A program made the position numbers and the translations under genes. The notes under the pieces were generated by a model. That model was not told the origin of the DNA, did no database searches, and was given only the letters and a program-made list of their open reading frames with translations. A stretch of 64,000 nucleotides of DNA from Datisca glomerata (lineage: Eukaryota > Streptophyta > Magnoliopsida > Cucurbitales > Datiscaceae), in the NCBI GenBank assembly GCA_003255025.1, contig QANY01008651.1, positions 806,001 to 870,000 on the forward strand. The letters are read 5' to 3'. This document shows positions 23,833 through 36,500 of the stretch, piece after piece. How positions within the stretch are numbered: position 1 is the stretch's first letter; each line of letters starts with the position of its first letter.

Positions 23833-24479
23833 CACAGCGCAACCTCATAAGAATGTTAAGCATATTTATTAAGCAATTTCTTGTATCTTTACATTATATA
23901 TTTGCTAAAGAGAATTAATTCTATGAAAGTAATTTCTATGTGCATATAAAAGATAATTTTAATTAGTTAAAATCTCATAAAATCATGTGTGATTATAGCA
24001 AGTCCATATCGACTTTAACAGACGCAGTGAACAAATTATTTGAAAATATGATTTTTTAAAGTCAAACTATTATAAATAAACATTTTATTCTGTAACTAAA
24101 AATCAGTGCAATATAAATCATAAATTGCACTGTCAATTCCTCATGCTCAACAAATATTAAATATCAAACAAAACGAAATGAAAACTCAAAGTTAAAAGTT
24201 CATTCTTTCAGTCAGAATCCATAAAGTAACAAAAAGATATTTGAGACGAGATTGCTTTGAAATTCACATTAACTCGAAATCTTGCACTACAATATTACAT
24301 CTGTCAAAAAAAAATTAATTTAGCCTGACATATTGGTAGTGTTCTTCAGAACCCAAAATGATGAGCAAAGTTTCTAATTGGATACTATATGTGCATGTAT
24401 AAAACCTTCTAGAATTGATACTTTTATAGTAAAACAAAAACGTACTAATGAAGTTTTCACTCCAAAGTGAAATCTAGGA
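23833..24479. other. AT-rich intergenic stretch
   Basis: I see no gene or recognisable element between the Copia 5' LTR and the LINE. Confidence 0.55.
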
Positions 24480-27400
24480 GACGATCCAAGCTTATCCAGG
24501 GCCTTAAGAACGGCAATAGCAGCTGGGTATCTAGTTTGTAAGGAATGCACGACATTGCTTTGGATTTTTTTCAGTCCCTCTTCACTTCGTCGAGGCCCAA
24601 TCAGACTACGACTTCCGAAGCCCTAAGGGGTATTCGTTCGATGTGAAGTTGTTGGATCGTTCGGTTAGCGAGGAAGATATTCTGATGTCGATCCGTGATA
24701 TGCATCCTACTAAGACTCCTGGTCCCGACGGATTCACGGCTGCTTTCTTTACTCAAAATTGGCAGCTGGTACGTCCTGATCTCCTTTTAATTTGTTAATG
24801 GTTTTTTCGGTTCTAATTTCATGCCTGCTGAGCTTAAGTGTATGAATATTGTGTTGATACCAAAAGTTCATAGTCCTAGAACATTGTCCGATTGTCACCC
24901 TATTCGTCTGTGCAACGTTGCTTATAAGTTTTTTCTAAAATTCTTACCAATCGCGTACGTGTTGTGATTGATAAGATTATTGGGGATGACCAAAGCGCGT
25001 TTGTGCCCGGCCGATTAATTTCAGGTAATATTCTAATTACCCATGAGAATCTTCATTCTATCTGCATCAGGAAAAGTGGGAGAAAAGCTTTTGCTACTAT
25101 AAAAATAGATATGTTTAAAGCCTACGATAGGGTGGAATTGAATTTTGTGATTGAGGCTATGAAAAGAATGGATTTTTCTGCTAAGTGGTGTGGCTGGATT
25201 TTCTCATGTATTTCGTCTGTTTGTTTTCTAGATTAATGTTAATAGGCATTTTAGTAAGGAGTTTAGACCTTCTCATGGTCTACGTCAAGGAGATCCCCTA
25301 TCCCATTTCTTGTTTTATATTTATGCTGAAGCATTATCAGGTTTGTTGAATATTGCATGTGAGAAGAAGATTATTTCAGGTTTTAGATTTTCTTCCTTGG
25401 GGCCGGTAGTTTCGCGCTTGTTTTTCGTTGATGACTATCAGTTCTTTTGTAACGATGATGAAAAAGAATTAAGACCAATGTTCAATTTAATCAGTTTATA
25501 CAGTTTGGCTTCGGGTCATGTCATTCACACCCATAAAAGTCTCATTGTTTTTTGCTCCAACATTGACCCAAGTAGGCAAAGGGCTTTGGCCACACTATTT
25601 GGGTGACTCCTTCAAAGTCACTTCAGAAATATTTGGGTCTTGAGATAGATTTTGGTCTTCGGAAAATGATTGTTTTCAATCGGATTGTGGATAACATTAA
25701 TAGCAAGATTTCTGGTTGTTCTGAAAAACTGCTTAGCCCTAGGGGTAGGGAAATTCTCATCAAAGCAGTTGCGTTCTCCATTCCCAACTATGTTGTGTCT
25801 TACTTCAGGATCTCAATCTCTCTTTGTAAGAAAATCAGCTCTCTTATAGTCAAATATTGGTGGAATGCTTCCCCTTTTAATGGAGGTATCCACTAGGGCT
25901 CTTGGGATACGTTGTGTAAAAAAAAGATTGAGGAAGGTATTGGATTCAAAGACTTGTCTTGCTTTAATTTGGCCTTTCTTGCTAAACAAGGTTAGAGATT
26001 GTTTTAGAATCTATCCTCGATTCTCTTTAAGGTCTTTAAGAGTATGTATTTTAGATCGACTGGCTTTTTGTATGCTACTACTGGTTCTCAGCCTTCTTGG
26101 GATTGGAGAAGCATTCTTGAAGGTAGAAAACTTCTCTACTATGGGATTCATTAGTTTGTAGGAAATGGGAGAAAGATTCAAATTTGGGAGGATGCTTGGA
26201 TTCCCAAACCAGTTACTTTCAAGGTCCTCTCTCCCAGTGTCCCAGGGTTGAGCATGGTGAACGAGCTTATGTAGGATGATGGTTCTGGATGGAATTCTGT
26301 GAAAATTAATAACTTACTTTGCAATGAAGATGCGGAGGTTATTGAACAAATCAATCTTAGCCATTTTGGGGGATGATTGGTTAAGGTGGCATTTTGGGAA
26401 GAATGGCACACTGTTAAATCGGGCTACGATGCTGGTACTTTTTTATGAAGAATGGCTTCCTCCGTAATTATAAGGGGGTATGGGTAGTATGGGAAATGAA
26501 AATATTCAGATTTGGCGTGAAGTTTGGAAGTTTAAAGTGAAACCTAAATTGAACGATTTTGTTTGAAGATGCCTTGATAATTCTCTTACATGTAAGCTTA
26601 ATTTAATTAAGAGCCCCCCTTTGTGGCTTGGAAGAAGAGACTTCTATTCACTAATTTTTCAAATGCTCATTCTCTGATAAGTGTTGCTTCACTAGTCCTC
26701 TTGCTGTTCGGTTAGCTGGTATTTCAGGTAATTCATTCACTGAGATTTGGGAACACTTTATTTGGCATTTGCATCTGTTTGGTTCATATTCAGAGCACAA
26801 GGAGTACTTGGTTCGGTGGTTGGTCTTTAGCGTTTGGAGGTTATGGAAAGTGAGAAACAAGTGTTGTTTTTGAAGGGGTTATTGCAGATCCCTTGGTTGA
26901 TGTTTGACAGGTGGAGCTTCACTTAATTGCCTCTGGTTTGATTGGCTTCGATGAAGGGGAAATACAACATTCTGTTTCCCTTACTTCTTTAACTTTCTAT
27001 CTAGCTCCTACATGGATTCTAAAAATGGATGGTGCTTGGTGAATAGGGCAGAACACAACGAGGCTAGGGTGGGTTCTATGGGACCCGGTAGTCCGGGTTT
27101 ATGGTATTAGGTTTAAGGCGTGGAACGAAGCTGCTTCTCTAATAATAGCCCCAATAGGCCTGAACTTCTTTATCTACTTGATAGCTGATGGGAGAAATGT
27201 GAACAACCTTCTTGTAGCAGAATATCTTGCGTTGGGGGCGATCTTTTTTATTCTTACCGATTCTCTTAGGATTTTTTCTGATTTGTCCTTGCTTATTGAG
27301 GAGCTTAAGAATGCTAATGTTCGTGCTGGAGAAATAGGGGCAATTTTTTTTACATTGTCCATTTATCTAACTTGAGGTCAAATGTTTCGTGTTATTATTG

Positions 27401-27595
27401 CTCCAGGAACTTCAATTCTTTGGCTGATTTTTGGGCTAAGAAAGGCTTATCGGCAGACGATGCTTACGTTTTCTTCTCATCTTTCCCCATTGTGATTGCT
27501 TTTTACTTGATTAATTCTTTATCTTTGAATGTAAACTCTGATGTTGTAATTGAGGATTTGGATTAATGATATTCATCTCGCTGACACAAAAAAAA
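24480..27595 (+). mobile_element. 5'-truncated L1-type LINE
   Basis: A plus-strand non-LTR retrotransposon. It starts within the linker before the reverse transcriptase (near 24520-24600, reading FFQSLFTSSRPNQ), carries the reverse transcriptase, a C-terminal region and an RNase H-like domain, and ends in a short A-rich tail (caaaaaaaatt at about 27585-27595). The endonuclease domain is missing, as usual for 5'-truncated LINE copies. No target-site duplication could be fixed. Confidence 0.8.
24640..27566 (+). pseudogene. LINE ORF2 remnant (reverse transcriptase, RNase H)
   Basis: Near 24690-24750 it reads MHPTKTPGPDGFTAAFF, the first reverse-transcriptase block of plant L1 elements. At 24964-25236 it has DDQSAFVPGRLISGNILI, then KIDMFKAYDRVE with a catalytic Asp. 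At 25270-25310 it has GLRQGDPLS. The metal-binding box near 25424-25435 reads FVDD in place of the usual FADD, keeping both Asp. At 25603-25896 it has LGLEIDFG and LLSPRGREILIKAV. An RNase H-like end at about 27000-27560 begins APTWILKMDGAW. Several frameshifts and stops (for example at 24796, 25233, 25604 and 25894) kill the frame. Confidence 0.82.
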
Positions 27596-27721
27596 TTATA
27601 ATTGAAATTGGCCAAAAGAATTCAAGTTGCTAAAGAGTTCATTAATATTATTTACTAAAACATTGCATTGTGTAACCGTTAGATAGAAACTATCAGCCGG
27701 TTACCACACTCTCATTCTTTA

Positions 27722-27964
27722 TGATAAGTATGTTAGTTAGTCATAATAGATGCTAGTTAATATGCTAGTTGCATCTATTAAAGATAGTTATAGTTGGATA
27801 AATGAGTTCTTGGTTAAAAGGCTCATATATGTGCCTATACCGTGCAGTTGTTGATTAATGAGAATTAGTATCAAAGTTCTCTTTCTTGCTGTCTTCTTTC
27901 TTCTCTATTTCTTTTCTTTCATCACACTATACTCTCTCTAAACGTCATATCAGATAATTCTTCA
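27722..27964 (+). repeat. Copia 5' LTR (243 bp)
   Basis: Starts TGATAAGTATGTTAG and ends in CA just before the primer site. It is collinear with 32195-32436 and contains a TCTCTTTC-rich 3' part. The five bases before it are CTTTA. Confidence 0.92.
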
Positions 27965-27976
27965 TGGTATCAGAGC
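27965..27976 (+). other. Primer-binding site (initiator tRNA-Met)
   Basis: TGGTATCAGAGC directly after the 5' LTR, the usual Copia tRNA-iMet priming sequence. Confidence 0.92.
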
Positions 27977-28060
27977 TAAGATAGGATAAACGTCTATAAA
28001 GGCTGCGACAAATTCATCCTCCTCTTCCTCTGTCTTCTTCTTTCTCATTCACCTATTTTC

Positions 28061-31000
28061 ATGATGTCGAACATTTGTAATCTGGTCTCAATCAGACTTG
28101 ATTCTATGAATTTCATTATTTGGCAATATCAAATCACATCAATAACCAAGGCTCATTTAGTCTATAGATATGTAGACAGTACCCTTAGTTTCCCTTCAAG
28201 ATACCTGCTCAATGACGGGGGAGAACCTACAAAATCAGTAAATCCAAACTATGATCAATGGATTACCTAAGATCAGGCACTTATAACTCTTATCAATGTC
28301 GTATTTCCTCCCATGGCCTTTTCATATGTTGTAGGTTGCAAGACATCAATATAGGTGCGGACTCATATTCAAAGAATGCTCAATTCTATATCGGTCATAT
28401 GTTTTGCAATTAAATTCAAACATTCAATTTGTCTCTAAAAAACCTTCAGAAAACATAAATAATTATGTCCAAAGAATAAAGGAAATGAATGATAAACTTA
28501 CAACGGTGTCAGTTACACTAGAAGATGACGATATACTAATCTACACATTGAATGGTCTACCAGCTGAATTTTATATTCTTTGTACATCAATAAAGACTAG
28601 AGTTCAATAAAGACTAGAGTTCAATAAAGACTAGAGTTCAAGCACTGTTCTTGGAAAGAACTTCATGTTCTGTTACAATCTGAAGAACAATTCCTAGAAA
28701 CCCAACCCAAGCAACATTAATCTTCATCCCAAACAATAGCAATTCTTATTGCCAATAACTTTAATGCAAATAAAGGATCTTTTACCAACAAAGGTCAGGA
28801 GGTATGTCCTTTAGAGGTGGTAGATTTAATACTGGGAGATTCTTATAGAATAGAAACAACATGAACAATTCACTATGTGATGGGCAATATTACTCAGTTC
28901 TGTGGGAACCACCTGTACAAAATAGTCAAGTTCATAATAAAGAAATTGATGGTTCCTTTTCTGATATGAGTATTGGTTCACAAGAAGGTAGAGCTTTCTG
29001 TCAAATCTATAATAAACCAAGACACAATGCTATAAAATGCTTCCACATGATGAACTATTCCTATCAAGGAAAGCATCCACCAACTCAATTAGCTGCAATG
29101 GCAGCAATGTATTCTCAACCAACTTCAACCTCAAACTCACAGGTTTGGCTCATTGACACTGGGTGCAACACTCATCTTACACTTTATCTAAGCTATATGT
29201 TCTCCAGCACGGAATATAATGGAGAAGACAATATTGCTGTTGGAAATGCCCACACTTTGGGTGTCACACATACATGTTCAAGTGTCCTTTTTACTCATTC
29301 ACAATCTTTTTCTATGACTAATGTTCTTTGTCTTCCTCAAATAGCTTCCAATCTTCTTTTTGTTCATAAGTTCTACTTAGATAATGATTGCACATTTACG
29401 TTTGATGCTTCTTGGTTTGTCATTTAGGACAAAGTCTCAAGCAAAATTATTTACCAAGGCCAGAGTGAAAATGGCCCGTATCCTCTTCCAACATCTATCC
29501 CAGCTTCTTCACCTACATCGCTAACTCTTTTAGGCACAAAGATATCAAATACTACATGGCATGACAGACTTAGACATGCATCTAATTTCGTAGTAGAACA
29601 ATTTTTAACTAAAGAACTTTTACCTTGTACATCTTTGCTTTCTAATTCTGATTCTTGTATCTGTAAAAGCAGTATTTATAGTAAAATGTTAAAGCTTTCT
29701 TTTACCTTGTCTCACTCTATCTCTTCTTCTCATTTAGACTTAATTCATAGTGATGTCTAAGGGCCCTCTCCCTTTACTTCTTTGAATGGTTATATATCTT
29801 ATTTTCCTTTATAGATAACATGTCAAGATATGCTTGGATTTTTCCTTTGACCCATAAATTTGAAGTTTGTGCAATCATTCAGAAATTCAAACATTTCATA
29901 GAAAACTTATTGTCTAAACACATTAAAACCTCGAGAACCGATGAAGGGGTTGAGTGCGCTCATTTGTAGCTTAAAACTAATCCTCAAACACATGGTATTT
30001 CTAATAGAAGTCTTGTCCTCATACCCCAAAATAAAATGGGGTTGTAGAGGGGAAGCATAAGGATCTTGTAGAAACTGTTCTAGTTCTCCTTTATAAAACT
30101 TATCTTCCTCTTTCCTTTTGGTATTATACCTTTTCTACTATTGTGTTCTTGATTAATCGAATGCCTACACCCACTCTTAATCATCTATCACATTTTGAAA
30201 TATTATTTGGTTATACACCTAATTACAATCATTTTAGGATATTTAGCTGTGTATGCTATCCTTACCTTAAACCTTATAATTCAAATAAGCTACAACAAAA
30301 AACTATTCAATACATTTTTCTAGGTTATGCACTTGAGTATAACATGTTATTTGTGCTATGATCTTACTTCTAAAAGAATGTATACCTCTAGACATGTAGT
30401 ATTTAATGAATCATTGTTCGCATATGCAAATATGAATTCTAAGACTACTGGCGTTCCTTCTTCTACCTCATCTAAGTCTGTTTAACCTTCATCTATTATT
30501 CCATCTTCATTGATTCAACATTTTATACCTCCTCGCTCAAATTGAAACACATCTCATCTTGTTATACCTTTATCTGATGTGACAATAGAAACCTCTACAT
30601 TTGTCTCACGCTTAGATTCTCAAACTTCATCTTTGCATGATATATCAAACTCCCTTTATATAGATCTACATATTTAACCTATATCTCAACCTTCTCAATC
30701 CCCTCCTTCTACACAAGTTAGTCAACCTAGTACAATGAATCCACACAATGCTCATCTAGTGAAAACCATGTCAAAGTCTAATATTTCTAAAAGAAAGGCC
30801 TTTCTAACATCTAATTCTTCCAATGTTCTTGAACCACACTTATATATGTTACTTCCAAGAGTTCATAATGGACAAAGGCTATCACTGAGGAATTTTGGGC
30901 CTTACAATCTTCGAAAACTTGGACTTTAGTCCATTTACCTACTAATAAGAACCTAGTGGGTTATAAGTAGGTTTATAGACTCAAATATCATCCTAATGGA

Positions 31001-32199
31001 ATTATAGTAAGATATAAAGCCAGACTTATGGCCAAGGGTTTTCACCAAGAGGTAGGTCTGGACTGTGAAGAAACCTCAAGCCCAGTAGTAAGGAAACCTA
31101 CAGCCAGAATTATCCTCTCTTTAGCTGATCATTTTAGTTGGACTTTAAGGCAATTGGATATTAAGAATGTGTTCTTACATGGGTTATTGAAAGAAGATGT
31201 ATGCATGTCTCAGCCACATATAAGCTTATTGATCTTAATTACCTAAATCGTGTCTACATGCTTCAGGGTTCACTGCTTCAGAAGTTGATTCCTCCTTGTT
31301 CACCAAAGTTGCCAGTGGTATCACTTATATTTTTCTATATGTGGATGATATCATCATTACTGGTTATAATATTCTATATGTTGAACATCTAATTTTAACA
31401 CTGCAGTAAGACTTTGAGATGATAGACTTGTGGTCCTCTCAAATATTTTCTAAGGCTTAAGATCAAACAAATTCCTTCTGGCATCTTTGTTAACCAGCAT
31501 AAATATGCTCATGACCTCTTGCTTAAAGCTAGCATGTTTGGTGCAATGCCATGCAACTCACATTGCTATGCTAAGACACATCTGTCAAGTCCTGCAGGCT
31601 CTCCTTAAACAGGGTCCGTCAATTCGTGCATGCTCCAACTACCTCAAACAGATTCTGAGGTGTATTAGAGGCACAATTGATCATGGTATTATGTTTAAAC
31701 CTACGGGACCACATCTTCATGTATTTAGTAATGCAAATTGGGCAAAAGATATCTAACATAAGCTACAACAGGTTATGTCATATTTCTTGGTCCTAATATC
31801 ATATCTTGGTCTGCAAAGAAGCAAAACACAGTGGCCAGGTCTTTTACTAAAGTAGAATACAAGGCCCTGGCTAATACAACAGTTGAACTATCATGGATAA
31901 GGCAAATCCTTCATGATTTGCATGTGTTTTTGCAACATCCTCCTACTTTATGGTGTGTTAACACCTCTGCTATTACTCTTGCATCAAATCCAGTGTGTCA
32001 TTCTCGCACAAAACATGTGAAAATTGATTTTCACTTTATAAGAGAAATAGTTGCTCATAAAGATCTTACTGTTAAACATGTAGAATGATGTTTTCAACTA
32101 GCTGATCTGTTTACCAAACCCTTATCTACTCTCAAATTTGTTTTCTTACGCGACAAATTCATGGCTCCTATATGTAGCATGAGTTTGAGGGGGGTGATA
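28061..32199 (+). pseudogene. Copia gag-pol polyprotein, broken
   Basis: Gag begins at ATG 28061 (MMSNICNLVSIRLDSMNF). It has an early stop at 28268-28270 and is disrupted again at 28608-28610 by a 17-bp triplication. The zinc knuckle near 29000 reads CQIYNKPRHNAIKC, where the second Cys has become Tyr. Protease at about 29145 has WLIDTGCNTHLT with the catalytic D-T-G. GAG-pre-integrase near 29560 has TWHDRLRHASNFVVEQF. Integrase is in fragments to about 30361. Reverse transcriptase at 31028-31180 has [20 protein letters not shown]; the YVDD box near 31340 is intact as FLYVDDIIITG, but in another frame from its flanks. RNase H at 31660-32160 contains WCVNTSAITLASNPVCHSRTK and LADLFTKPL-like residues. 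Confidence 0.88.
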
Positions 32200-32436
32200 A
32201 GTATATTAATTAGTTATAAGAAATGTTTGCTAATGTGCTAGTTGTATCTATAAAAAATAGTTATAGTTGGATAAAAGAGGTATTGGTTAAAGGTTCTTAT
32301 ATATGCATGTATCGTGCAAGTGTTGATTTATGAGAATTAGTATCAAAATTCTCTTTCTTGATGTCTTATTTCTTCACTCTTTCTCTTCTTTCTTCACGTT
32401 GTACTCTCTCTAAACATCATATCAGATAAATCTTCA
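32195..32436 (+). repeat. Copia 3' LTR (242 bp)
   Basis: Partner of 27722-27964; it follows the polypurine tract and is followed by the second CTTTA target duplication. Confidence 0.92.
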
Positions 32437-32441
32437 CTTTA

Positions 32442-33558
32442 TATAGGAAGAAACAAAATTATCCATGCTGATGAAAGTCAATGTGTAATCAAATAGTTTC
32501 TTGATTGATTATCATATTCACCAAATTTGATTATCAGAGACAATGGAAGATACACACAATATGCAAATAGTTGACTTATAACTCATGAATTATACAATCA
32601 ACCATAAATCAGAGATACTCAAACGATTTCTAAATCATGATAATTTCTTAATCACGATAAATCATAGAATATCCCAATAGTAATTTTGTAATTATACAAA
32701 TTGATTAAAACAATTGGGTTCTAAATCATATATGATCAGCTCTCTGATATAGCATGTAAGAATTTCTAAATACTAAATACAATCTTATAAACATATAGTC
32801 GTATTGAATCATACATAATAATAGAACACCAAATTCGAGTTAGAGAATATAATTGTATACCTGACTGATCTAACGAATCGATAGGTGTTGTGCAATACAA
32901 CGAAACTAGATCTGGCTCTCTAAGACTCTAATTCATTATGGCAGTTTGTGATGAGACAAACAAAGCCTCTTTATACGTCATATATAGATAAAGTCTAGAG
33001 AGCGGACCTAGCTAACCCTTAGTTCTACTGAACCATCCATCATGAGCTTTAGTAAAACACATACCTCACACTATTCTGCTCAGCTAGACTGTTTAATACA
33101 TTATGACAAGCCTAATACCATGAGATCACTTATTTAATGGGCCTTAACGAATGAAGAACTATTCATCAATCCGTTTTTACAAAATCTAATAAAATATTAT
33201 TGTAATCTCATATTAAGATTTTTCAACACATTTGACACTTTATAATCAATCATTTGCTTGTTCATGGGAGAACATAAAAAAAATGAAGAAAGCTTTTCAA
33301 TAATTGTGGATTCCTTTCTTCTTCTTTTTTCATTTGTTGACATATTGAGGAATAGAGACAAGTTTCAAAGATGTTACTTCGATATGAAGAAAACTCTGAC
33401 TACTGATTGAGCTAGAACTCAATATAAAAATTTCTCTTTGACTTGGACACTTTGGTCATGCATTATTTCTTATCAAGGCAATGCAAAATCAAGTGCCATT
33501 TCAACGATATACATTTTGCATCCATCACGTATTGCATTTGCCTCATTTTCATACTCAG
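32442..33558. other. Intergenic and MLO 3' flank
   Basis: I see no coding region here. The right-hand few hundred bases must contain the 3' untranslated region of the minus-strand MLO gene. Minus-strand AAGAAATAATGC at about 33462-33473 is a possible weak polyadenylation signal. Confidence 0.45.
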
Positions 33559-36500
33559 TTACCTTCGTTCAAACGAAAACTCCTTAAGGCCGATATTGAT
33601 CTCATGTTGAGTATGAACGGGGGCAGGGATGGGGGCAACTTGAGCCGGCCCGGTTTCAATAGAATCCTTATCATGGTCAATGTACCCTAATTCCACATGG
33701 TGATGGGAGCTAGAAGAACCCTCACCATGGTGGTGGGGAGAGGTGGAATGGGAATCAGATTCCCAATGATCATCATCAAAGTTTGATTTTCTAGGGGATG
33801 TTTGAAAGCTGTCCATCTCACTTCGATAGTGACGCAAGAGATGGACCGGTGACATGTTGTGGGTTGGTGTGGTTGGCCGGCTTGAATTTGGCGTGACTTG
33901 GCCTTTGTTGTGCTTTATGTGCTTTCTTGCTGCGTGGTGCCAGTTTCTTAGCGCTGCTGCCACTCTTTCGTTGAATATCGTCGGCTTCATTGTTGTTCCC
34001 ATCTATCAGAAAATATTATATAGTATTATGGTATTGAATTTCATTTTTCGTTTATTAGATGGAAATAAAATAGTATTTTAAAGTCAAGATGGTTCTCGTG
34101 ACATAAAAAACAGAAAAAAGTATATTTTACATCATCAAACTATCATTAATAGACACTTAAAATAATAAATTCTAAATCGTTATAGTTTAAACACTATTTG
34201 AAACTAACAATTTTAACTCTAAATGTAACTTTGTCTACTGCAAATTAAGATTTTAACAAAATGATGTCATTTTTTTCTATCTGAGACGATATCTTTCTTG
34301 ATTATGCTATTCATAATAGATAAAAGGATGTCATCAAACTATCACTAATATATACTTAAAATAATAAATTCAATATTGTTATAATTTAAACTCTATTTGA
34401 AACTCACAATTTTAACTCTAAATGTAACTTTGTCTACTGCAAATTAATATTTTAACAAAATGATGTCATTTTTTCCTATCTGAGACGATGTCTTTATTAA
34501 TTATGTTATTCATAATAGATAAAAGGATGTCATTTCAGATAGAAAAAAAATGACTTTGTTTTATTAAAAAAAATTATAGTACAGTAAACGAAATTACATC
34601 TAAAATTAAAATTGTGAGTTTAAGATAATATAAGATTTTAATCATAACGTTTATAGTATCTATCAGTGATAGTTCAAAGAGATAAAATATAATTTTTAGA
34701 AAAAATATATATATCAAGATTTTAATTGTAATTATACCAATCATGTAGTCTAATGGTTCTTTTTTGTTTACCTGAGTTACAAGAGCATATAATGGCAAAC
34801 TGACATAGCTGCAGAGGATTTGTACGACGACCCTGATAGAAGTAACACCATTGAAATTTGATTAATAATTAAATATTTTTTCTTTTTCTTTTTTCATTTT
34901 TTAAGTTTGAGAATTGAATGGTAAATAAATAAATTATTAAAAATTACCCCATACTGACTCTGATAATTACATCTTCCACCTTCTCGTGGAAACAAGATTT
35001 CAGGCCAAACTCATACTGAATAAGACAGATGAGATTTTAGGTACAATTTATATCTTCAAACCAAATAAATTTCTCTGAAAAAAGAGACATTTTAAAGTAG
35101 CTTACCCAAGTCCATACAAAGAAAGCAAGTTGAAAGGCATTCTGCAACGAACAAAAACAAAATAAGATTAGAATATTTCAAAATAAGATCAACTTAACTG
35201 CAATTTTATAAAGTAAAAAAGACAGAAGACAAATATGAGAAACTATGGTTTTAAGCGGACTGACCAGAGTATCATGTAACAATCATGTACTGAAAGATAG
35301 TGAATACAAAAAACGTAGAAGAAGTACCTGAAAGAGGACAAAGTTAATGAGGTAGAGAATAAGGCGAGGGCGATTAAACCAGAAAAGATCATCGCCAGGT
35401 TGAACTACTGGCACACCTTTCACCACTTCTCCTCTCTCTTGAATTCTTAACGCCATTTTTGTTATTATCACTTGTAGCTTCGTCCCCACCAATAGCAATA
35501 TCTGTTTTGGTCATTAAGTTAAACAGCCTTTAATTTGTTTCAACCCACTTATCGAATTTTATTCAAGTTCTAAATTTGTTCTCTATAATTATAATTTTAT
35601 CAATTTAGTTCCTCTAATTTAGGCCTTTACGCCTATAATTTTCTTAATATTAAATAAAAAGATGTTGCTTACAATCAATGGGAGAAACGGTAGCCATAGA
35701 TAAGCTTTCCATCCTGCTCAAGGATTTTCACAAAATCATAGTCAAATAAATCGGCTAAAATATAATCAAATACAGAGATGCTTTCATTTCCATGTGCTGA
35801 TTTATTAGTTAGTTTAGTCAACTCTGAGGAAAAATTATTATTTTTTATTTATATTTTTAAAATCCTAAGAAAATTGTGTTTAAAAATTTGCTACTTTGAC
35901 ACAACTGATAATTAAACAAAAGATGTATGTGTTTCAATCCCACAAAATTCATATTTGATCACAAGATTTGTAAAGTTTTGCTAAATCCTCATTATGTGAT
36001 GACTATTTCACAATTTTTTGAAAAAAAACATAATTTTTAATAAAAGATTAAAAATAATAATTTAAATTGATATGAATCGATTAAATATCATCTCAACATG
36101 ATTACTTGTAAGTAATATTGTATTACAATAATATTTAAATAATAATAATTCAAACTATCAATTTAATAACTCACCGTGAGTATTAGATAGAAGAAATAGC
36201 ACTGCGAAAAACCAGATTGGAGGGCTGAAATTCATTTAAAATAAAGAGAATTTTTAGTTTATAAATGAAAATAATTCGAAGTTGGAAAGACAAAAAATGA
36301 CAAATTAGATTGCGAACCTTATGCCCACGACAACTTTGAAATCTTCCTCAAGAGACCTATTAATGTACTTTTGGAAGTCAAAACTTTGGTGGCCCTGGGG
36401 TGCCAAGTGTGCCTGAATTATGTAGGAAAATAATCATTTTAAAAATATAAAAAGATGGGGGGAAAGCGAAATTAATTTGATTCACAAAAATATTATCACC

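Larger units (their letters stand above)
27722..32436 (+). mobile_element. Copia LTR retrotransposon with target-site duplication
   Basis: A 4.7-kb plus-strand element, complete in outline. LTRs at 27722-27964 and 32195-32436; primer site TGGTATCAGAGC at 27965-27976; polypurine tract TTGAGGGGGG at 32185-32194; 5-bp target-site duplication CTTTA at 27717-27721 and 32437-32441. Domain order gag-PR-INT-RT-RH. The LTRs differ at many positions by eye, so the insertion is not recent. The exact duplication shows that the outer ends are original. Confidence 0.93.

Noticed and set aside
33854..34081. Plus-strand open frame of 75 codons
   Set aside because: Antisense to the last MLO exon and its acceptor; no independent motif.
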